Assembly: GCA_903876875.1 (NCBI GenBank)
Contig: CAIRBT010000016.1
Location: 1 to 64,000 of the forward strand
Length of the DNA: 64,000 bases
Origin: an uncultured Geobacteraceae bacterium
Lineage (GTDB): Bacteria > Desulfobacterota > Desulfuromonadia > Geobacterales > Pseudopelobacteraceae
Reading direction: 5' to 3'
Each line of letters starts with the position of its first letter. Within the stretch, counting starts at the first letter, position 1. This document shows positions 1-8,501 of the stretch, in pieces. Below the pieces are notes generated by a model. That model had not been told where the DNA came from. It saw only the letters and a list, made by a program, of their open reading frames with translations, and did not search any database. The position numbers and the translations under genes are program-made.

Positions 1-183
1 TAACCCCGCTAAAATGGCACTCCCTTAAGTGCCCATGCAAGGCAATCGGTGCCGGTTTTGACAATAAACGTTCAAGGAACAAGCGGCGGTCATTGTTGTC
101 GATAAAATATCCCGTCGCCCGATTCCACAAACGACAACGTGCTGCAACAAACCGGGGATGTCTATACGTGCTGTACGGGGCAA
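1..183 (-). pseudogene. RAYT / IS200-like (Y1) transposase, 5' remnant with frameshifts
   Basis: Read on the minus strand from a TTG at 183-181, the frame gives LPRTARIDIPGLLQHVVV followed by GIGRRDI, the usual N-terminus of REP-associated tyrosine transposases (COG1943, Y1_Tnp). A one-base shift is then needed to continue into IDNNDRRLFLERLLSK, and another to read KTGTDCLAWAL. The MPNHFH metal-binding motif expected next is not found before the left edge. The gene is therefore broken at least twice and probably starts from a mutated ATG. The family copies REP hairpins; this copy is dead. Family assignment is from remembered motifs and is fairly secure; the window edge hides the rest. Confidence 0.75.
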
Positions 184-214
184 GAGCGAAAGATAGCGGA
201 AGAAGTCAAGTTAG

Positions 215-487
215 TCAACTAATCAACAACGTCCCTTTTTATGTTCTTTTTATGTTCTGGGGACAACCGACCAGATCACCATCAAGGATTGGTATGTAAC
301 CGGGACATCGGGCACGGACAACCAGATTGAGCGAATCAAAACGGCAGACGGCTATACCCTGTACAACAGCGATGTGGAGCAACTCGTACAGGCCATGAGC
401 AGCTTTGCCCCACCACCCGCCACACAGACCAGCTGGACAACTGGCCAGGCCAGTAACGGCAAAGTATTGCTCACCGTTAGTCACTGA
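215..487 (+). pseudogene. C-terminal remnant of an RTX / haemolysin-type calcium-binding protein
   Basis: The plus frame ending at TGA 485-487 is open from 215. From 254 it encodes VLGTTDQITIKDWYVTG, then QIERIKTADGYTLYNSD, then VEQLVQAMSSFAPPPA and a short Ser/Thr tail. This is the typical end of long haemolysin-type repeat proteins, where (Q)ITIKDWY...IE.I.TADG precedes a LVQAM..FAPP motif just before the stop. No start codon with a ribosome binding site precedes it, and the glycine-rich nonapeptide repeats are missing, so only the tail survives. A tandem tttttatgttc at about 236-257 marks the point where homology begins. Not expected to be expressed. Confidence 0.65.
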
Positions 488-508
488 GAATCTACGTCAA
501 TAACGTGT

Positions 509-586
509 TCTATCGTTTATAGATTTCCACAAGAGACTCATCAGCAACCTGCACGACATCCCAGCTTTAATACGGCTTTTTCGTGA
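509..586 (+). repeat. Degenerate ~75-bp direct repeat, copy A
   Basis: Resembles 1391-1460. Both begin GTTC...GTTTATAG, pass through a CAACAAGA-like middle, and end with a strongly conserved 26-base block (561-586 here, 1435-1460 in the other) reading CCAGCTTTAAT, then CGG, a T-run and TCGTGA. The two blocks differ at about three positions. The copies flank the small ORF at 951-1211. No coding function is visible. Confidence 0.55.
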
Positions 587-628
587 GGTAATCGTGAGGC
601 TGATATGTACGTATGATACCCCTCGAAT

Positions 629-661
629 GGCTCACCCTGACCAGTGAGCCGTTTGTTTTTT
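629..661 (+). terminator. Rho-independent terminator candidate
   Basis: GGCTCA (629-634) pairs with TGAGCC (645-650) across a 10-base loop, followed by GTTTGTTTTTT. Read on the plus strand it would end transcription from the decayed region to the left. Confidence 0.55.
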
Positions 662-950
662 GCCTTGAGAAGCGGGGTGGAGTAAATGACTACCCCCAAA
701 GTGGCCATTATGGGTACATGTATTTTCTGTGCAAGACAATTAACTTGCTAAAATCAAATAGATATTATTTATTTTCAGGGCTTTGTTCATTTTCTTTTTA
801 CACCAGTTATTCGCGATGCCTATATTCATACCAGTTTTATGTAACAGATTGACAGCTATAACTTTTTAAAAACAAAGAAATTGGCTTCCGTCTGGAAATT
901 CCGATTAAAAACTGGTTAACCTTGCCATAACCACAGTACCCAAGGAGTAG

Positions 951-1211
951 ATGCAGCATGAACACGCATCAGCAAACGACACAACTCAATCAGTCAATCA
1001 CAGTCCGTGGCGGCGTCTTATTGACAAACTTGCGGGTGGGCCTCCAAACCAGGAAAAGCTCGACAAACTGAAAGGGCGCTCTTGGCTGGTGCGCTATAAC
1101 GTTTCGTTATTTATGGTCGTTTTTTGGTTTCTGATTGGGATCGTTCCTGAGATCGTCAATATCTCATATTCCATGTTACGGGAAGGGTTGGCATCAAAGA
1201 TATCAAAATAA
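951..1211 (+). CDS. Small single-pass membrane protein, unknown
   Basis: An 86-residue frame starting at the ATG at 951. GGAG lies at 944-947, only three bases before the start, so initiation would be inefficient; the next ATG (958) is in another frame and gives a 36-residue product. Residues 1-50 are polar, with Trp, Lys and Arg. Residues about 52-75 form one hydrophobic segment (SLFMVVFWFLIGIVPEIV), and the tail is basic. This would suit a small inner-membrane protein. I do not recognise a family. It sits alone among remnants and repeats, with no partner gene on the same strand nearby, so it could also be a spurious frame. Confidence 0.4.
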   Translation: MQHEHASANDTTQSVNHSPWRRLIDKLAGGPPNQEKLDKLKGRSWLVRYNVSLFMVVFWFLIGIVPEIVNISYSMLREGLASKISK

Positions 1212-1280
1212 CTCCAGGTATTTAACAAAGATTCAAAGACAATGAGCCCCACGAGACAGCCTCGATTTCAAACCACCAAC

Positions 1281-1316
1281 CAAGCCCCCCTCCCCCCCTT
1301 TAAAAAGTGGGAGAAC
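1281..1316. repeat. C-tract inverted-repeat element, copy 1
   Basis: Reads CCAAGCCCCCCTCCCCCCC, then TTTAAAAAGTGGGAGAAC. It belongs to the same loose family as 12909-12948 and 47671-47730: a C-rich left arm, a CTTT...AAAG turn and a G-rich right arm. This copy's right arm is degenerate. Confidence 0.5.
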
Positions 1317-1390
1317 GGCAAAACCGGGAAGAATCTTGTAGATCACACGGGTATTACTGTTTATGCAGGTTTTCTCTGCGTGCATCTGCG

Positions 1391-1460
1391 GTTCCTGTTT
1401 ATAGCTTTCAACAAGAAGCTATCCGCACGGCACCCCAGCTTTAATCCGGTTTTTTCGTGA
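1391..1460 (+). repeat. Degenerate ~75-bp direct repeat, copy B
   Basis: Partner of 509-586. This copy contains the hairpin ATAGCTT (1401-1407) / AAGCTAT (1416-1422), which is blurred in copy A. Its conserved end block is 1435-1460. Confidence 0.55.
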
Positions 1461-1592
1461 TTATCATGTCTTTCGTGGATAAATTGTTTTGCCTGGTCTA
1501 CCAGAGAATCAGGAAAGGACGTATGGCCATATGCCCCTACGGTGCCTCATACGTTTCGGCAACCCGAGTGAGTACAAATTTAAAACGAGCAC

Positions 1593-1626
1593 AAAAAAGG
1601 CGGAGCCGTTTGGCTTCGCCTTTTTC
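1593..1626. terminator. Bidirectional terminator downstream of pnp
   Basis: A stem around GGCGGAGCC and GGCTTCGCC (about 1599-1620) is flanked by an A-run on the left and a T-run on the right. On the minus strand it lies 23 bases past the pnp stop codon and ends in a U-run, so it should terminate the rpsO-pnp transcript. Confidence 0.8.
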
Positions 1627-1648
1627 ATGGTATCTGTAAAAAAACTAT

Positions 1649-3757
1649 CTACGCAGCTTCAATCTTGGAACCGTCCGGATTGAGGCCGAGGGCCTCTTTG
1701 CGGGAGAGCTTGATCTTGCCGTTTTTGTCGATGCCGATACATTTCACCAACACTTTGTCCCCTTCGTTCAGTACGTCGGTGACAACCTTGACACGGGCGG
1801 TATCCAGCTCTGAAATATGAACCAGGCCGTCGGTACCGGGCATGATTTCAACAAACGCACCGAAATCCATGATTTTACGGACGGTACCCATGTAGAGTTT
1901 ACCCTCTTCAGCTTCGTCGGTCAGGCCGCGGATCATCTGGATTGCCAGGTCGCACGCTTCCTTGTTGGTACTGGCAATGTTGATACGACCGGTATCATCG
2001 ATGTCGATGGTAACGCCGGTGGTTTCGGTGATGTTACGGATATTCTTGCCGCCGGTACCGATGACGTCGCGGATACGGTCGGTTTTTACGTAGATGGTCG
2101 TGATACGTGGTGCAAACGGTGACATCTCGGCACGGGGTGCTGCCAAAGTTTCTGCCATTTTACCAAGGATATGGAGACGACCTTCACGGGCCTGCTTGAG
2201 AGCCTGCTGCATGATTTCTTTGGTTACGCCGCCAATTTTGATATCCATCTGCAGTGCGGTAACCCCTTCGGCGGTACCGGCAACTTTGAAGTCCATGTCG
2301 CCCAGGTGATCTTCATCACCAAGGATGTCGGACAGGATGGCAAACTTTTCCCCTTCCTTAATGAGACCCATGGCGATACCGGCCACCGGTGCGGTTACCG
2401 GAATACCGGCATCCATCATGGAGAGACAACCGCCACAGACGGCAGCCATGGATGAGGAACCGTTACTTTCCAGGGTTTCGGAGACGATACGGATCGTGTA
2501 GGGGAAATCATCGTGGAGCGGCAGTACGGCTGCCAGTGCCCGCTCTGCCAACATGCCGTGGCCGATTTCGCGGCGACCGGGTCCGAGACGGAAGCTGGTT
2601 TCGCCAACGGAGAATGGGGGGAAGTTGTAATGGAGCAGGAAGCGTTTCCGCGAACCACCGTACAGGGTGTCAATGCGCTGCTCGTCACTGGAGGTACCGA
2701 GGGTGGCGGCAACCAGTGCCTGTGTCTCACCACGGGTAAAGAGAGCCGAACCGTGAACGCGGGGGAGGAAACCGGTTTCGGTGGTGATGGGACGGATGGT
2801 CTCGGTAGTACGGCCATCGATACGGATACCGGTGTCCAGGATGTCGGCACGAACCCGCTCATATTCAAAGTCACCCAGAAAGCCCTTGATCTCTTTTGCC
2901 GAACCTTCGAACTCTTCTTTGAGCGCGTCAATAGTTTCAGCTTTGATCAGATCGATCTGGTCATGGCGCTCGTTTTTACCTTTCAACTTGACCGCTTCAC
3001 CGATCCGGTCGTAGGCGAGCTCACGAACCCGTGCCAGCAGTGCTTCGTTCACTTTGGCAGGAACGACCGTACGCTTGGCGATACCGGCTTTTTTCTGCAG
3101 TTCCAGCTGTGCTTCAATGAGTGGCAGCATGGCTTCTTTGGCAAAAAAGACCGCTTCAAGCAGGTCGGCTTCGGAAACGAACTTGGCTTCACCTTCAACC
3201 ATGATTACCGCATCCCGGCTGGCGGCAACGACAATTTCCAGGTCGCTTTTTTCCAGCTGTTCGGCGGAGGGGTTACAGATGAACTGACCATCAACACGGG
3301 CAACCTTGGCACCGGCGATGGGGCCGTTGAACGGAATGTCGGAAATCATCAGAGCGGCAGACGCACCAAGCATGGACAGGATGCCCGGATCGTTGTCCTG
3401 ATCGGCGGAGACAACGGTTGCCATTACCTGAGTGTCGTTGAGGAATGTTTCGGGAAACAGCGGACGGATCGGACGGTCGATGAGACGGCAGATCAGGGTT
3501 TCCGGATCGGACGGACGTGCTTCACGCTTAAAAAAGCCCCCCGGGATTTTACCGCCGGCGTAGGCTTTCTCTGTGTAGTTAACGGTCAGCGGGAAAAAGT
3601 CCTGACCATCTTTTGCTTCTTTGGCAGCCACGACGGTAACCAGCACCACCGTATCGCCACAGCTCACCACTACGGCACCACTGGCCTGTTTGGCCATTTT
3701 GCCGGTGGAAAGCGTAATTGTTCTGCCGCCAAACTCAACCTGTACATTTTGTTCCAT
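1649..3757 (-). CDS. pnp: Polyribonucleotide nucleotidyltransferase (PNPase)
   Basis: A 702-residue 3'-5' phosphorolytic exoribonuclease of RNA turnover and the degradosome. In order: first RNase PH domain (about 5-140), helical linker, second RNase PH domain (about 310-540), a KH domain with [17 protein letters not shown] (about 565) and an S1 domain with [20 protein letters not shown] (about 625-690). Length matches the family (about 700). I chose the start [11 protein letters not shown] because GGAGATTTACCC precedes that ATG; a 25-residue upstream extension is open but unlike the family. It follows rpsO on the same strand after a terminator-like hairpin, the common rpsO-pnp arrangement, where PNPase often controls its own mRNA. 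Confidence 0.97.
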   Translation of the reverse strand: MEQNVQVEFGGRTITLSTGKMAKQASGAVVVSCGDTVVLVTVVAAKEAKDGQDFFPLTVNYTEKAYAGGKIPGGFFKREARPSDPETLICRLIDRPIRPLFPETFLNDTQVMATVVSADQDNDPGILSMLGASAALMISDIPFNGPIAGAKVARVDGQFICNPSAEQLEKSDLEIVVAASRDAVIMVEGEAKFVSEADLLEAVFFAKEAMLPLIEAQLELQKKAGIAKRTVVPAKVNEALLARVRELAYDRIGEAVKLKGKNERHDQIDLIKAETIDALKEEFEGSAKEIKGFLGDFEYERVRADILDTGIRIDGRTTETIRPITTETGFLPRVHGSALFTRGETQALVAATLGTSSDEQRIDTLYGGSRKRFLLHYNFPPFSVGETSFRLGPGRREIGHGMLAERALAAVLPLHDDFPYTIRIVSETLESNGSSSMAAVCGGCLSMMDAGIPVTAPVAGIAMGLIKEGEKFAILSDILGDEDHLGDMDFKVAGTAEGVTALQMDIKIGGVTKEIMQQALKQAREGRLHILGKMAETLAAPRAEMSPFAPRITTIYVKTDRIRDVIGTGGKNIRNITETTGVTIDIDDTGRINIASTNKEACDLAIQMIRGLTDEAEEGKLYMGTVRKIMDFGAFVEIMPGTDGLVHISELDTARVKVVTDVLNEGDKVLVKCIGIDKNGKIKLSRKEALGLNPDGSKIEAA

Positions 3758-3849
3758 GGGTAAATCTCCTCTTCTGGTTGCGTTGGGGCCGTCGCTACAA
3801 CCGCTGTACAATATTGCAGCGGCTCTATCCACGCCCCCAACAAAAATAA

Positions 3850-3871
3850 AAAGGGCCAGTATGGCCCTTTC
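3850..3871 (-). terminator. Terminator-like hairpin between rpsO and pnp
   Basis: AAGGGCCA / TGGCCCTT stem with a short loop. Read on the minus strand it is followed by TTTTTATTTTTG. It lies after rpsO and before pnp, so it may partially end the rpsO message or be a processing site, as in other rpsO-pnp operons. Confidence 0.65.
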
Positions 3872-3933
3872 ATGAATGAAGCACCCCGTATGCAGGCGCG
3901 GTATACCAGCGGTTGCAGGTATACCGCCCCCTT

Positions 3934-4200
3934 CTATCTACGGATGCCGAGTCGTTCGATAACAGTTTTGTATCTGGCCAGCTCTTTACCCTTCAGGTAG
4001 TCAAGCAGGCGTCTTCTCTGACCAACGAGTTTCAGCAAGCCACGACGGCTGTGGTGATCTTTTTTGTGTGTTTTGAAATGTTCAGTAAGATAGGTAATCC
4101 GCTCGGTCAGTATGGCAATCTGAACCTCCGGTGAACCGGTATCGCTGTCATGTTTCTTGAATGCGTCGATAATTTCCTGCTTTTTTTCGGTTGCCAGCAC
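3934..4200 (-). CDS. rpsO: Ribosomal protein S15
   Basis: Binds the central domain of 16S rRNA early in 30S assembly. The 88-residue product contains the S15 signature [16 protein letters not shown], followed by [20 protein letters not shown], and ends LGIRR. An ATG five codons upstream (4215) is open, but it is part of the ribosome binding site GGAGGAG (4207-4213). The GTG at 4200, six bases downstream of that site, gives the universal S15 length, so I take the GTG. The gene normally follows truB/infB/nusA; here a histidine kinase gene lies upstream instead. Confidence 0.96.
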   Translation of the reverse strand: MLATEKKQEIIDAFKKHDSDTGSPEVQIAILTERITYLTEHFKTHKKDHHSRRGLLKLVGQRRRLLDYLKGKELARYKTVIERLGIRR

Positions 4201-4335
4201 TGTCAACTCCTCCATTTACCTGATTAATGTGTGATACGAAACGGGATGTTCCCATAATACGTATAAAATAAGTTGTTCTATCTATCACAGATGCAATGCA
4301 TTTGTAAAGTACTAAGCAATTATGCCGTTTAATTA

Positions 4336-7300
4336 TTATTGTTCCGCCTGTATAAACTCTTTCAGAGCAGCCACAATGCGCTCCAACTCAACGGCAAACA
4401 GGGCGACAGAGTGTTCTATTGCTTCGGGCTGTTCGTCTGTTTCAATGGCCGCTTCCACCATCTGTGCCAGTCGTTGCAGTTCGTCGGCCCCGATAATTCC
4501 GGCGGTACTTTTTACGGTATGTGCATGACGGATAGCCGCTCCCCTATCCCCCCCACGGACAGCATCTAAAATTATCTGTTGAAAATCCTCCCTGTTCTCC
4601 ACAAAAGAGGTAAGCAACCGGCGGTAGATAGCGGTTCTCCCATCCAGGCGTTCCAGGGCGGCAGTAATGTTCAGCCCCTCGATACCGGTTGGCAGCCGTT
4701 CACCGTCACGTGAACCGGTTGCTGCCTCCGCTGGCAACTCCCTGGCGTGAGACTCCGGCACAGCATCGGGAGCCACCGAGGTGACCTCCAGCAGAGCACC
4801 GTCAAGGAACGAATTAATAACCTGTAACATCATCCGAAAATCAATCGGTTTGGTAATATGTGCATCCATACCGGACTGAAGAATTCGTTTATGATCATCC
4901 TGCATGGCATGGGCGGTCATGGCAATAATGGGCAATTCATCGAAACGCCCGTCGCTTCTTATCATACGGGTTGCCTCAAAACCATCCATCTCCGGCATTT
5001 GAATATCCATCAACACCAACTGATAGGTGATGCCGCTGGCACAGACCATCTGCACCGCTTCCCTGCCATTAACCGCAACGTCAACTTCGGCACAGGTGTT
5101 TTTGAGCAACTCAAGTGCCAGCTCCTGATTAATGACATTGTCTTCCACGAGCAGCAGACGATTGCCGGAGAAGTTGAACGACGAGAGGAAATCCATGGTA
5201 TCCCGGGAGCCGTCAATTGTCCGAGCATTCACGGTATCGGTTTGGCCAATCCCAAACCAGGCGGTAAAGCAGAAGTTGCTCCCCTTACCCGGAATACTTT
5301 CACACCAGATACTTCCCTCCATCATCTCAACCAGCAATTTTGAGATAGAGAGCCCAAGCCCGGTACCACCATATTGGCGGGTGGTACTGGCATCGGCCTG
5401 GGTAAAAGGTCTGAAAAGCCGATTAAACTGTTCCGAGGAGATGCCGATACCGGTATCACGAATGGAAAACAGCACCTGCTGGCGACCATACTCCTCTTTA
5501 AGCAGTGTCACGGTAAGCTCAATTTCCCCCTGAAGCGTAAACTTGACAGCATTACTCAATAGATTGACTAAGACCTGCACCAGACGATACGGATCACCGA
5601 CCAGGAAAGGAGCAATTGAGGGTGAACAGCTCTTTAGCAGCTGCAACCCCTTTCTCTGGGCCACCTGCTGCACCATGCCGAGAGCATTGTCGAGCACAAT
5701 GGCCGAACTGAAGGAGATTTCCTCAAAGGAGAGCATGCCGGTTTCAATTTTAGAAAAATCCAGGATATCGTTGATGGTGTTGAGCAACAGTTCGCCGGAG
5801 GAGTGAATTCTCTCAATATAGGTCAACTGGGTCGGGGTAAGGGTAAAGCTCCTCATTAAGGAGGAATAGCCGATGACCGCATTCAAAGGGGTGCGTATTT
5901 CATGGCTCATATTGGCAAGGAATCGGCTTTTGGCAATATTGGCGGCTTCGGCGGCCAGGTAAGCCTGCTCTCGTTCGGCTTCAATCCGCTTGCGGTGGGT
6001 GATGTTACTGTCAACGCCACGATAACCGTTAAAATTCCCCTGCTCATCGCAAATGGGCACCCCATTGGTCACCAGCAGCACCAGGGTACCATTCTTGTGA
6101 ATATTCCAGTTTTCAAGGTTGATGATCCGTTCCCTTTTGCTGCAGGTATCGACAAACGCAGCGGAAACTTTTTTGACTTCATCCGGCGGCATGAAATCAA
6201 AGGGGGTCTTGCCGATGATCTCCTCCGGGGTATAGCCGAGCACCGCTTCAACTTGGGGTGAACAGTAGGTATAGCACCCCTGACCATCAACTTCCCAGAC
6301 CCAGTCCGATATGGTCAGAATGATGGCATTCAAGGTTTCATAGGCCGTTTTTGCCTTGCTATTGGCGTCCCTGACAGCACTGTCCGCCAGCTTGTGGCCG
6401 GTAATATCGTAGACCACTCCCGCCACCCGGAGCGGTTCCCCCTGAGCGTCCCGTTCGAGGATAGCATATATCTTGAGATGGCGTTCGGAACCATCGGGCC
6501 AGTTAACCCGGAATTCGGAACTCACCTCTCCCCCCCCCCGTGAGGCGGCAAGAATTTGCTCTTCGATCCGTAGCCGATCGTCCGGATGAGCACGTTCCCG
6601 CCAAACAGAGAAAACGTCGGTAATTCCATCCTCGGGAGTCCCGAAGAGACGGTACATCCACTCATCCCACACCAGCGTATTATCAGGGAGGTGCCAGTCC
6701 CAAACGCCAATACCACCGGAGTTGACCGCAAGACGAAAACGGTTATGCAGGATTTCCAGCCGTTTTTTTTGCTCAACAACTTCCTGGGACATGGTGGTGG
6801 CAAGTGTCACGGCCTTGTTTCTGGTATTCAAAAGCAAATGACAGATCCAGGCAAACAAAAAGCTCACCATGACACCGGCAGCCAGCACGGAGCGTGTATG
6901 CCCTTTTTCCAGCCGCTGAGAAAAGACCGGCAAAGTTTTAAAGGTAATGCACCACGTTTTTCCATATAAATTTATTTTTGTTTGACTTGAAAAATCGGGT
7001 ACATGCCCCTTGGGAATCAACTGAGGGGCTACCTGAATACTCGAAAACAGCTGGGAATCCTTGTTTTCCGTTTCATCTCCATACAAATCGAAAGCCACGT
7101 CCTGCGGGAGACTTCCAAGGGTACCAAGCACGAAGTCATTCATTCGTATGGGGGTATAGACCAGACCGCGAAACGCATTCCGTCGTTGTTCAACTGAATC
7201 TTTTGGCATCCCCTGCCGATACACCGGCGCATACATGAGCATGCCGGACTGTTTATCTTTATCAGTTTCCTGCACCAGAATTATTTTGGCGGCAACCGTT

Positions 7301-7902
7301 GTCTGTCCGCTGTTAATCGCCTTGTCGATCGCCGTATGCCGCACCGCTTCGGTGTACATATCATACCCGAATGCCCGCTGATTTCGCCAGTTGAAGGGTT
7401 CAAGATAGATGATTGACGTGTAATGGGCACGCACCCCCTCCGGTTTGATGACATATTCCGGAAAGCCCTCCTTATGCAGTGCCCTTTCATTGGCCTCCTT
7501 TTCCTGGGGAGAAAGCCAGACGCTGTAACCAACACCAAGAATACCGGGGTGATTTTCATCCAACTGGAGTGTGGAAACGTAACGACGCCACTCTTCCCGT
7601 GTCACCGTGCCCTGTGAGTTGAATAACCCCACCCCCCCGAGCAGTATCTGCTCATGGTCGTGGAGACGCCGCACCACATGGCTCGTAATATCCGAAACGG
7701 TATCCAGATACGCCGCATGGGCCTTCTCACGGTAACTCTGGGAAAGCATCCACCAGACAAGCAGTGAACCACTCAGAGAAACAGAGAGAACCGCCAGGGG
7801 CAAAAAACGACAGAGAGAGAGGCCACTGCCACTACACAGTGTATTGAAGAAGGAGGCGACCCTGGTACCCTGAGTACTTTTGTTATCTATGACCCTGTCC
7901 AT
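4336..7902 (-). CDS. CHASE-PAS-PAS hybrid histidine kinase with receiver and Hpt
   Basis: About 1188 residues, a membrane sensor kinase with an internal phosphorelay. From the ATG at 7902: TM helix about 33-55, periplasmic CHASE-type domain about 75-330, TM helix about 338-359, PAS/PAC about 385-505 (ending VVYDITGHK), second PAS about 515-640, HisKA with NMSHEIRTP (His667), HATPase with NLLSNAVKFT, DTGIGI and GGTGLGLSISK, receiver with LLLVEDN and LMDIQMP (Asp966) and K1018, and a C-terminal Hpt with HAHTVKSTAG (His1128). All phosphotransfer residues are present. A TTG at 7947 would add 15 residues; neither start has a good ribosome binding site. It is transcribed away from the receiver and kinases starting at 8123. 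The signal is unknown; CHASE domains bind small ligands. Confidence 0.93.
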   Translation of the reverse strand: MDRVIDNKSTQGTRVASFFNTLCSGSGLSLCRFLPLAVLSVSLSGSLLVWWMLSQSYREKAHAAYLDTVSDITSHVVRRLHDHEQILLGGVGLFNSQGTVTREEWRRYVSTLQLDENHPGILGVGYSVWLSPQEKEANERALHKEGFPEYVIKPEGVRAHYTSIIYLEPFNWRNQRAFGYDMYTEAVRHTAIDKAINSGQTTVAAKIILVQETDKDKQSGMLMYAPVYRQGMPKDSVEQRRNAFRGLVYTPIRMNDFVLGTLGSLPQDVAFDLYGDETENKDSQLFSSIQVAPQLIPKGHVPDFSSQTKINLYGKTWCITFKTLPVFSQRLEKGHTRSVLAAGVMVSFLFAWICHLLLNTRNKAVTLATTMSQEVVEQKKRLEILHNRFRLAVNSGGIGVWDWHLPDNTLVWDEWMYRLFGTPEDGITDVFSVWRERAHPDDRLRIEEQILAASRGGGEVSSEFRVNWPDGSERHLKIYAILERDAQGEPLRVAGVVYDITGHKLADSAVRDANSKAKTAYETLNAIILTISDWVWEVDGQGCYTYCSPQVEAVLGYTPEEIIGKTPFDFMPPDEVKKVSAAFVDTCSKRERIINLENWNIHKNGTLVLLVTNGVPICDEQGNFNGYRGVDSNITHRKRIEAEREQAYLAAEAANIAKSRFLANMSHEIRTPLNAVIGYSSLMRSFTLTPTQLTYIERIHSSGELLLNTINDILDFSKIETGMLSFEEISFSSAIVLDNALGMVQQVAQRKGLQLLKSCSPSIAPFLVGDPYRLVQVLVNLLSNAVKFTLQGEIELTVTLLKEEYGRQQVLFSIRDTGIGISSEQFNRLFRPFTQADASTTRQYGGTGLGLSISKLLVEMMEGSIWCESIPGKGSNFCFTAWFGIGQTDTVNARTIDGSRDTMDFLSSFNFSGNRLLLVEDNVINQELALELLKNTCAEVDVAVNGREAVQMVCASGITYQLVLMDIQMPEMDGFEATRMIRSDGRFDELPIIAMTAHAMQDDHKRILQSGMDAHITKPIDFRMMLQVINSFLDGALLEVTSVAPDAVPESHARELPAEAATGSRDGERLPTGIEGLNITAALERLDGRTAIYRRLLTSFVENREDFQQIILDAVRGGDRGAAIRHAHTVKSTAGIIGADELQRLAQMVEAAIETDEQPEAIEHSVALFAVELERIVAALKEFIQAEQ

Positions 7903-7981
7903 AATTGCAGATTCATACGTATTTACAGCTTTGTCAAGTGAATACAAACGATAGCCACATTAATGAGAATAAAATTATGTA

Positions 7982-8011
7982 TTGACAAGAGAGACCGCTC
8001 TATTCTACATT
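7982..8011 (+). promoter_or_regulatory. Possible sigma-70 promoter for the receiver/kinase run
   Basis: TTGACA (7982-7987), 18-base spacer, TACATT (8006-8011), about 110 bases ahead of the receiver gene. The -10 is weak, so this is tentative. Confidence 0.3.
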
Positions 8012-8122
8012 TCAGCAAATCTTTGTCTATCTTAGCCAAAAAGTCAGCGGACGTCGTTTCAGTAACAACCATTCCATTCCGTATGACAATTGTTCTTTGG
8101 CTCCACTCAAGGGAAGTTATGT

Positions 8123-8494
8123 ATGGCCCATATACTGGTAATTGATGACGATTCAGACATTCTCTATATCCTCACTGAATTGCTCACCGGCGAACGACAT
8201 ACCGTTGAAGTTGCTTCCGACGGCAAGGCGGGCATAGCATTAGTTGCCGAGCAGACATTCGATCTGGTGATTACCGACATGGTTATGCCTGAAATGGACG
8301 GCATTGAGGTCATCTCCTCCATCAGAGAGCACTCACCCTCCGTGCGGATTATTGTCCTCACCGGCGGGACATCCAAACTCAACAAAGAGTATCTGATGTC
8401 CATGGCCAAAGCTATGCATGCCCATAAGGTCATTGCCAAGCCAATAAACTTTAAAGAACTGAAAGAAGCGGTACACGACGTCCTTACCACCTGA
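8123..8494 (+). CDS. Stand-alone receiver domain (CheY-like response regulator)
   Basis: A 123-residue single receiver domain. Acidic cluster IDDDSD (8-13), phospho-acceptor Asp52 in ITDMVMPEMDG, switch Thr80 in IIVLTGGTSK, and Lys106 in IAKPINF; all conserved positions are intact. The start MAHILVIDDD is preceded by AAGGGAAG at a usable distance; a longer frame from 8090 adds 11 unlikely residues. It has no output domain, so it acts by protein contact or as a phosphate shuttle. The next gene, a hybrid kinase with Hpt, starts 7 bases after the stop, so the two are co-transcribed and the receiver is a likely target of that Hpt. Its partner is inferred, not shown. Confidence 0.93.
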   Translation: MAHILVIDDDSDILYILTELLTGERHTVEVASDGKAGIALVAEQTFDLVITDMVMPEMDGIEVISSIREHSPSVRIIVLTGGTSKLNKEYLMSMAKAMHAHKVIAKPINFKELKEAVHDVLTT

Positions 8495-8501
8495 GTAAGG
8501 T

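Larger units (their letters stand above)
488..950. other. Intergenic stretch without a convincing gene
   Basis: About 460 bases hold one copy of a degenerate repeat (509-586) and a terminator-like hairpin (629-661). Short open frames are present, but they lack ribosome binding sites and recognisable protein. The part from about 720 to 900 is AT-rich and contains TTGACA at about 850 followed closely by TATAAC, which might serve the small ORF at 951, although the spacing is not that of a good sigma-70 promoter. The stretch looks like decayed DNA between the transposase/RTX remnants and the next gene. Confidence 0.5.
1212..1592. other. Intergenic stretch with repeats, no gene seen
   Basis: Contains a GC-rich C-tract repeat (1281-1316), the second copy of the degenerate repeat (1391-1460) with its internal ATAGCTT/AAGCTAT hairpin, and a tail with TTCGTG motifs at about 1453 and 1474. 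Open frames here are short, lack ribosome binding sites and resemble nothing I know. Confidence 0.5.

Noticed and set aside
613-852. 79-codon plus-strand frame in the left intergenic region
   Set aside because: It runs through the terminator hairpin at 629-650, has no ribosome binding site, and its translation looks random.
2513-3763. A 416-codon plus-strand open frame opposite pnp
   Set aside because: It is antisense to a complete, well-conserved pnp gene, has no ribosome binding site and no recognisable protein content. Similar long antisense frames opposite fabF (28522-29337) and elsewhere were rejected on the same ground.
3850-3871. Firm terminator ending rpsO transcription before pnp
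   Set aside because: The stem is short, and in many bacteria rpsO and pnp are read together with a processing site between. It is listed as terminator-like only.
7903-7947. TTG start giving a 15-residue longer CHASE kinase
   Set aside because: No ribosome binding site precedes it and the extra residues add no recognisable signal; the downstream ATG is simpler, though not certain.
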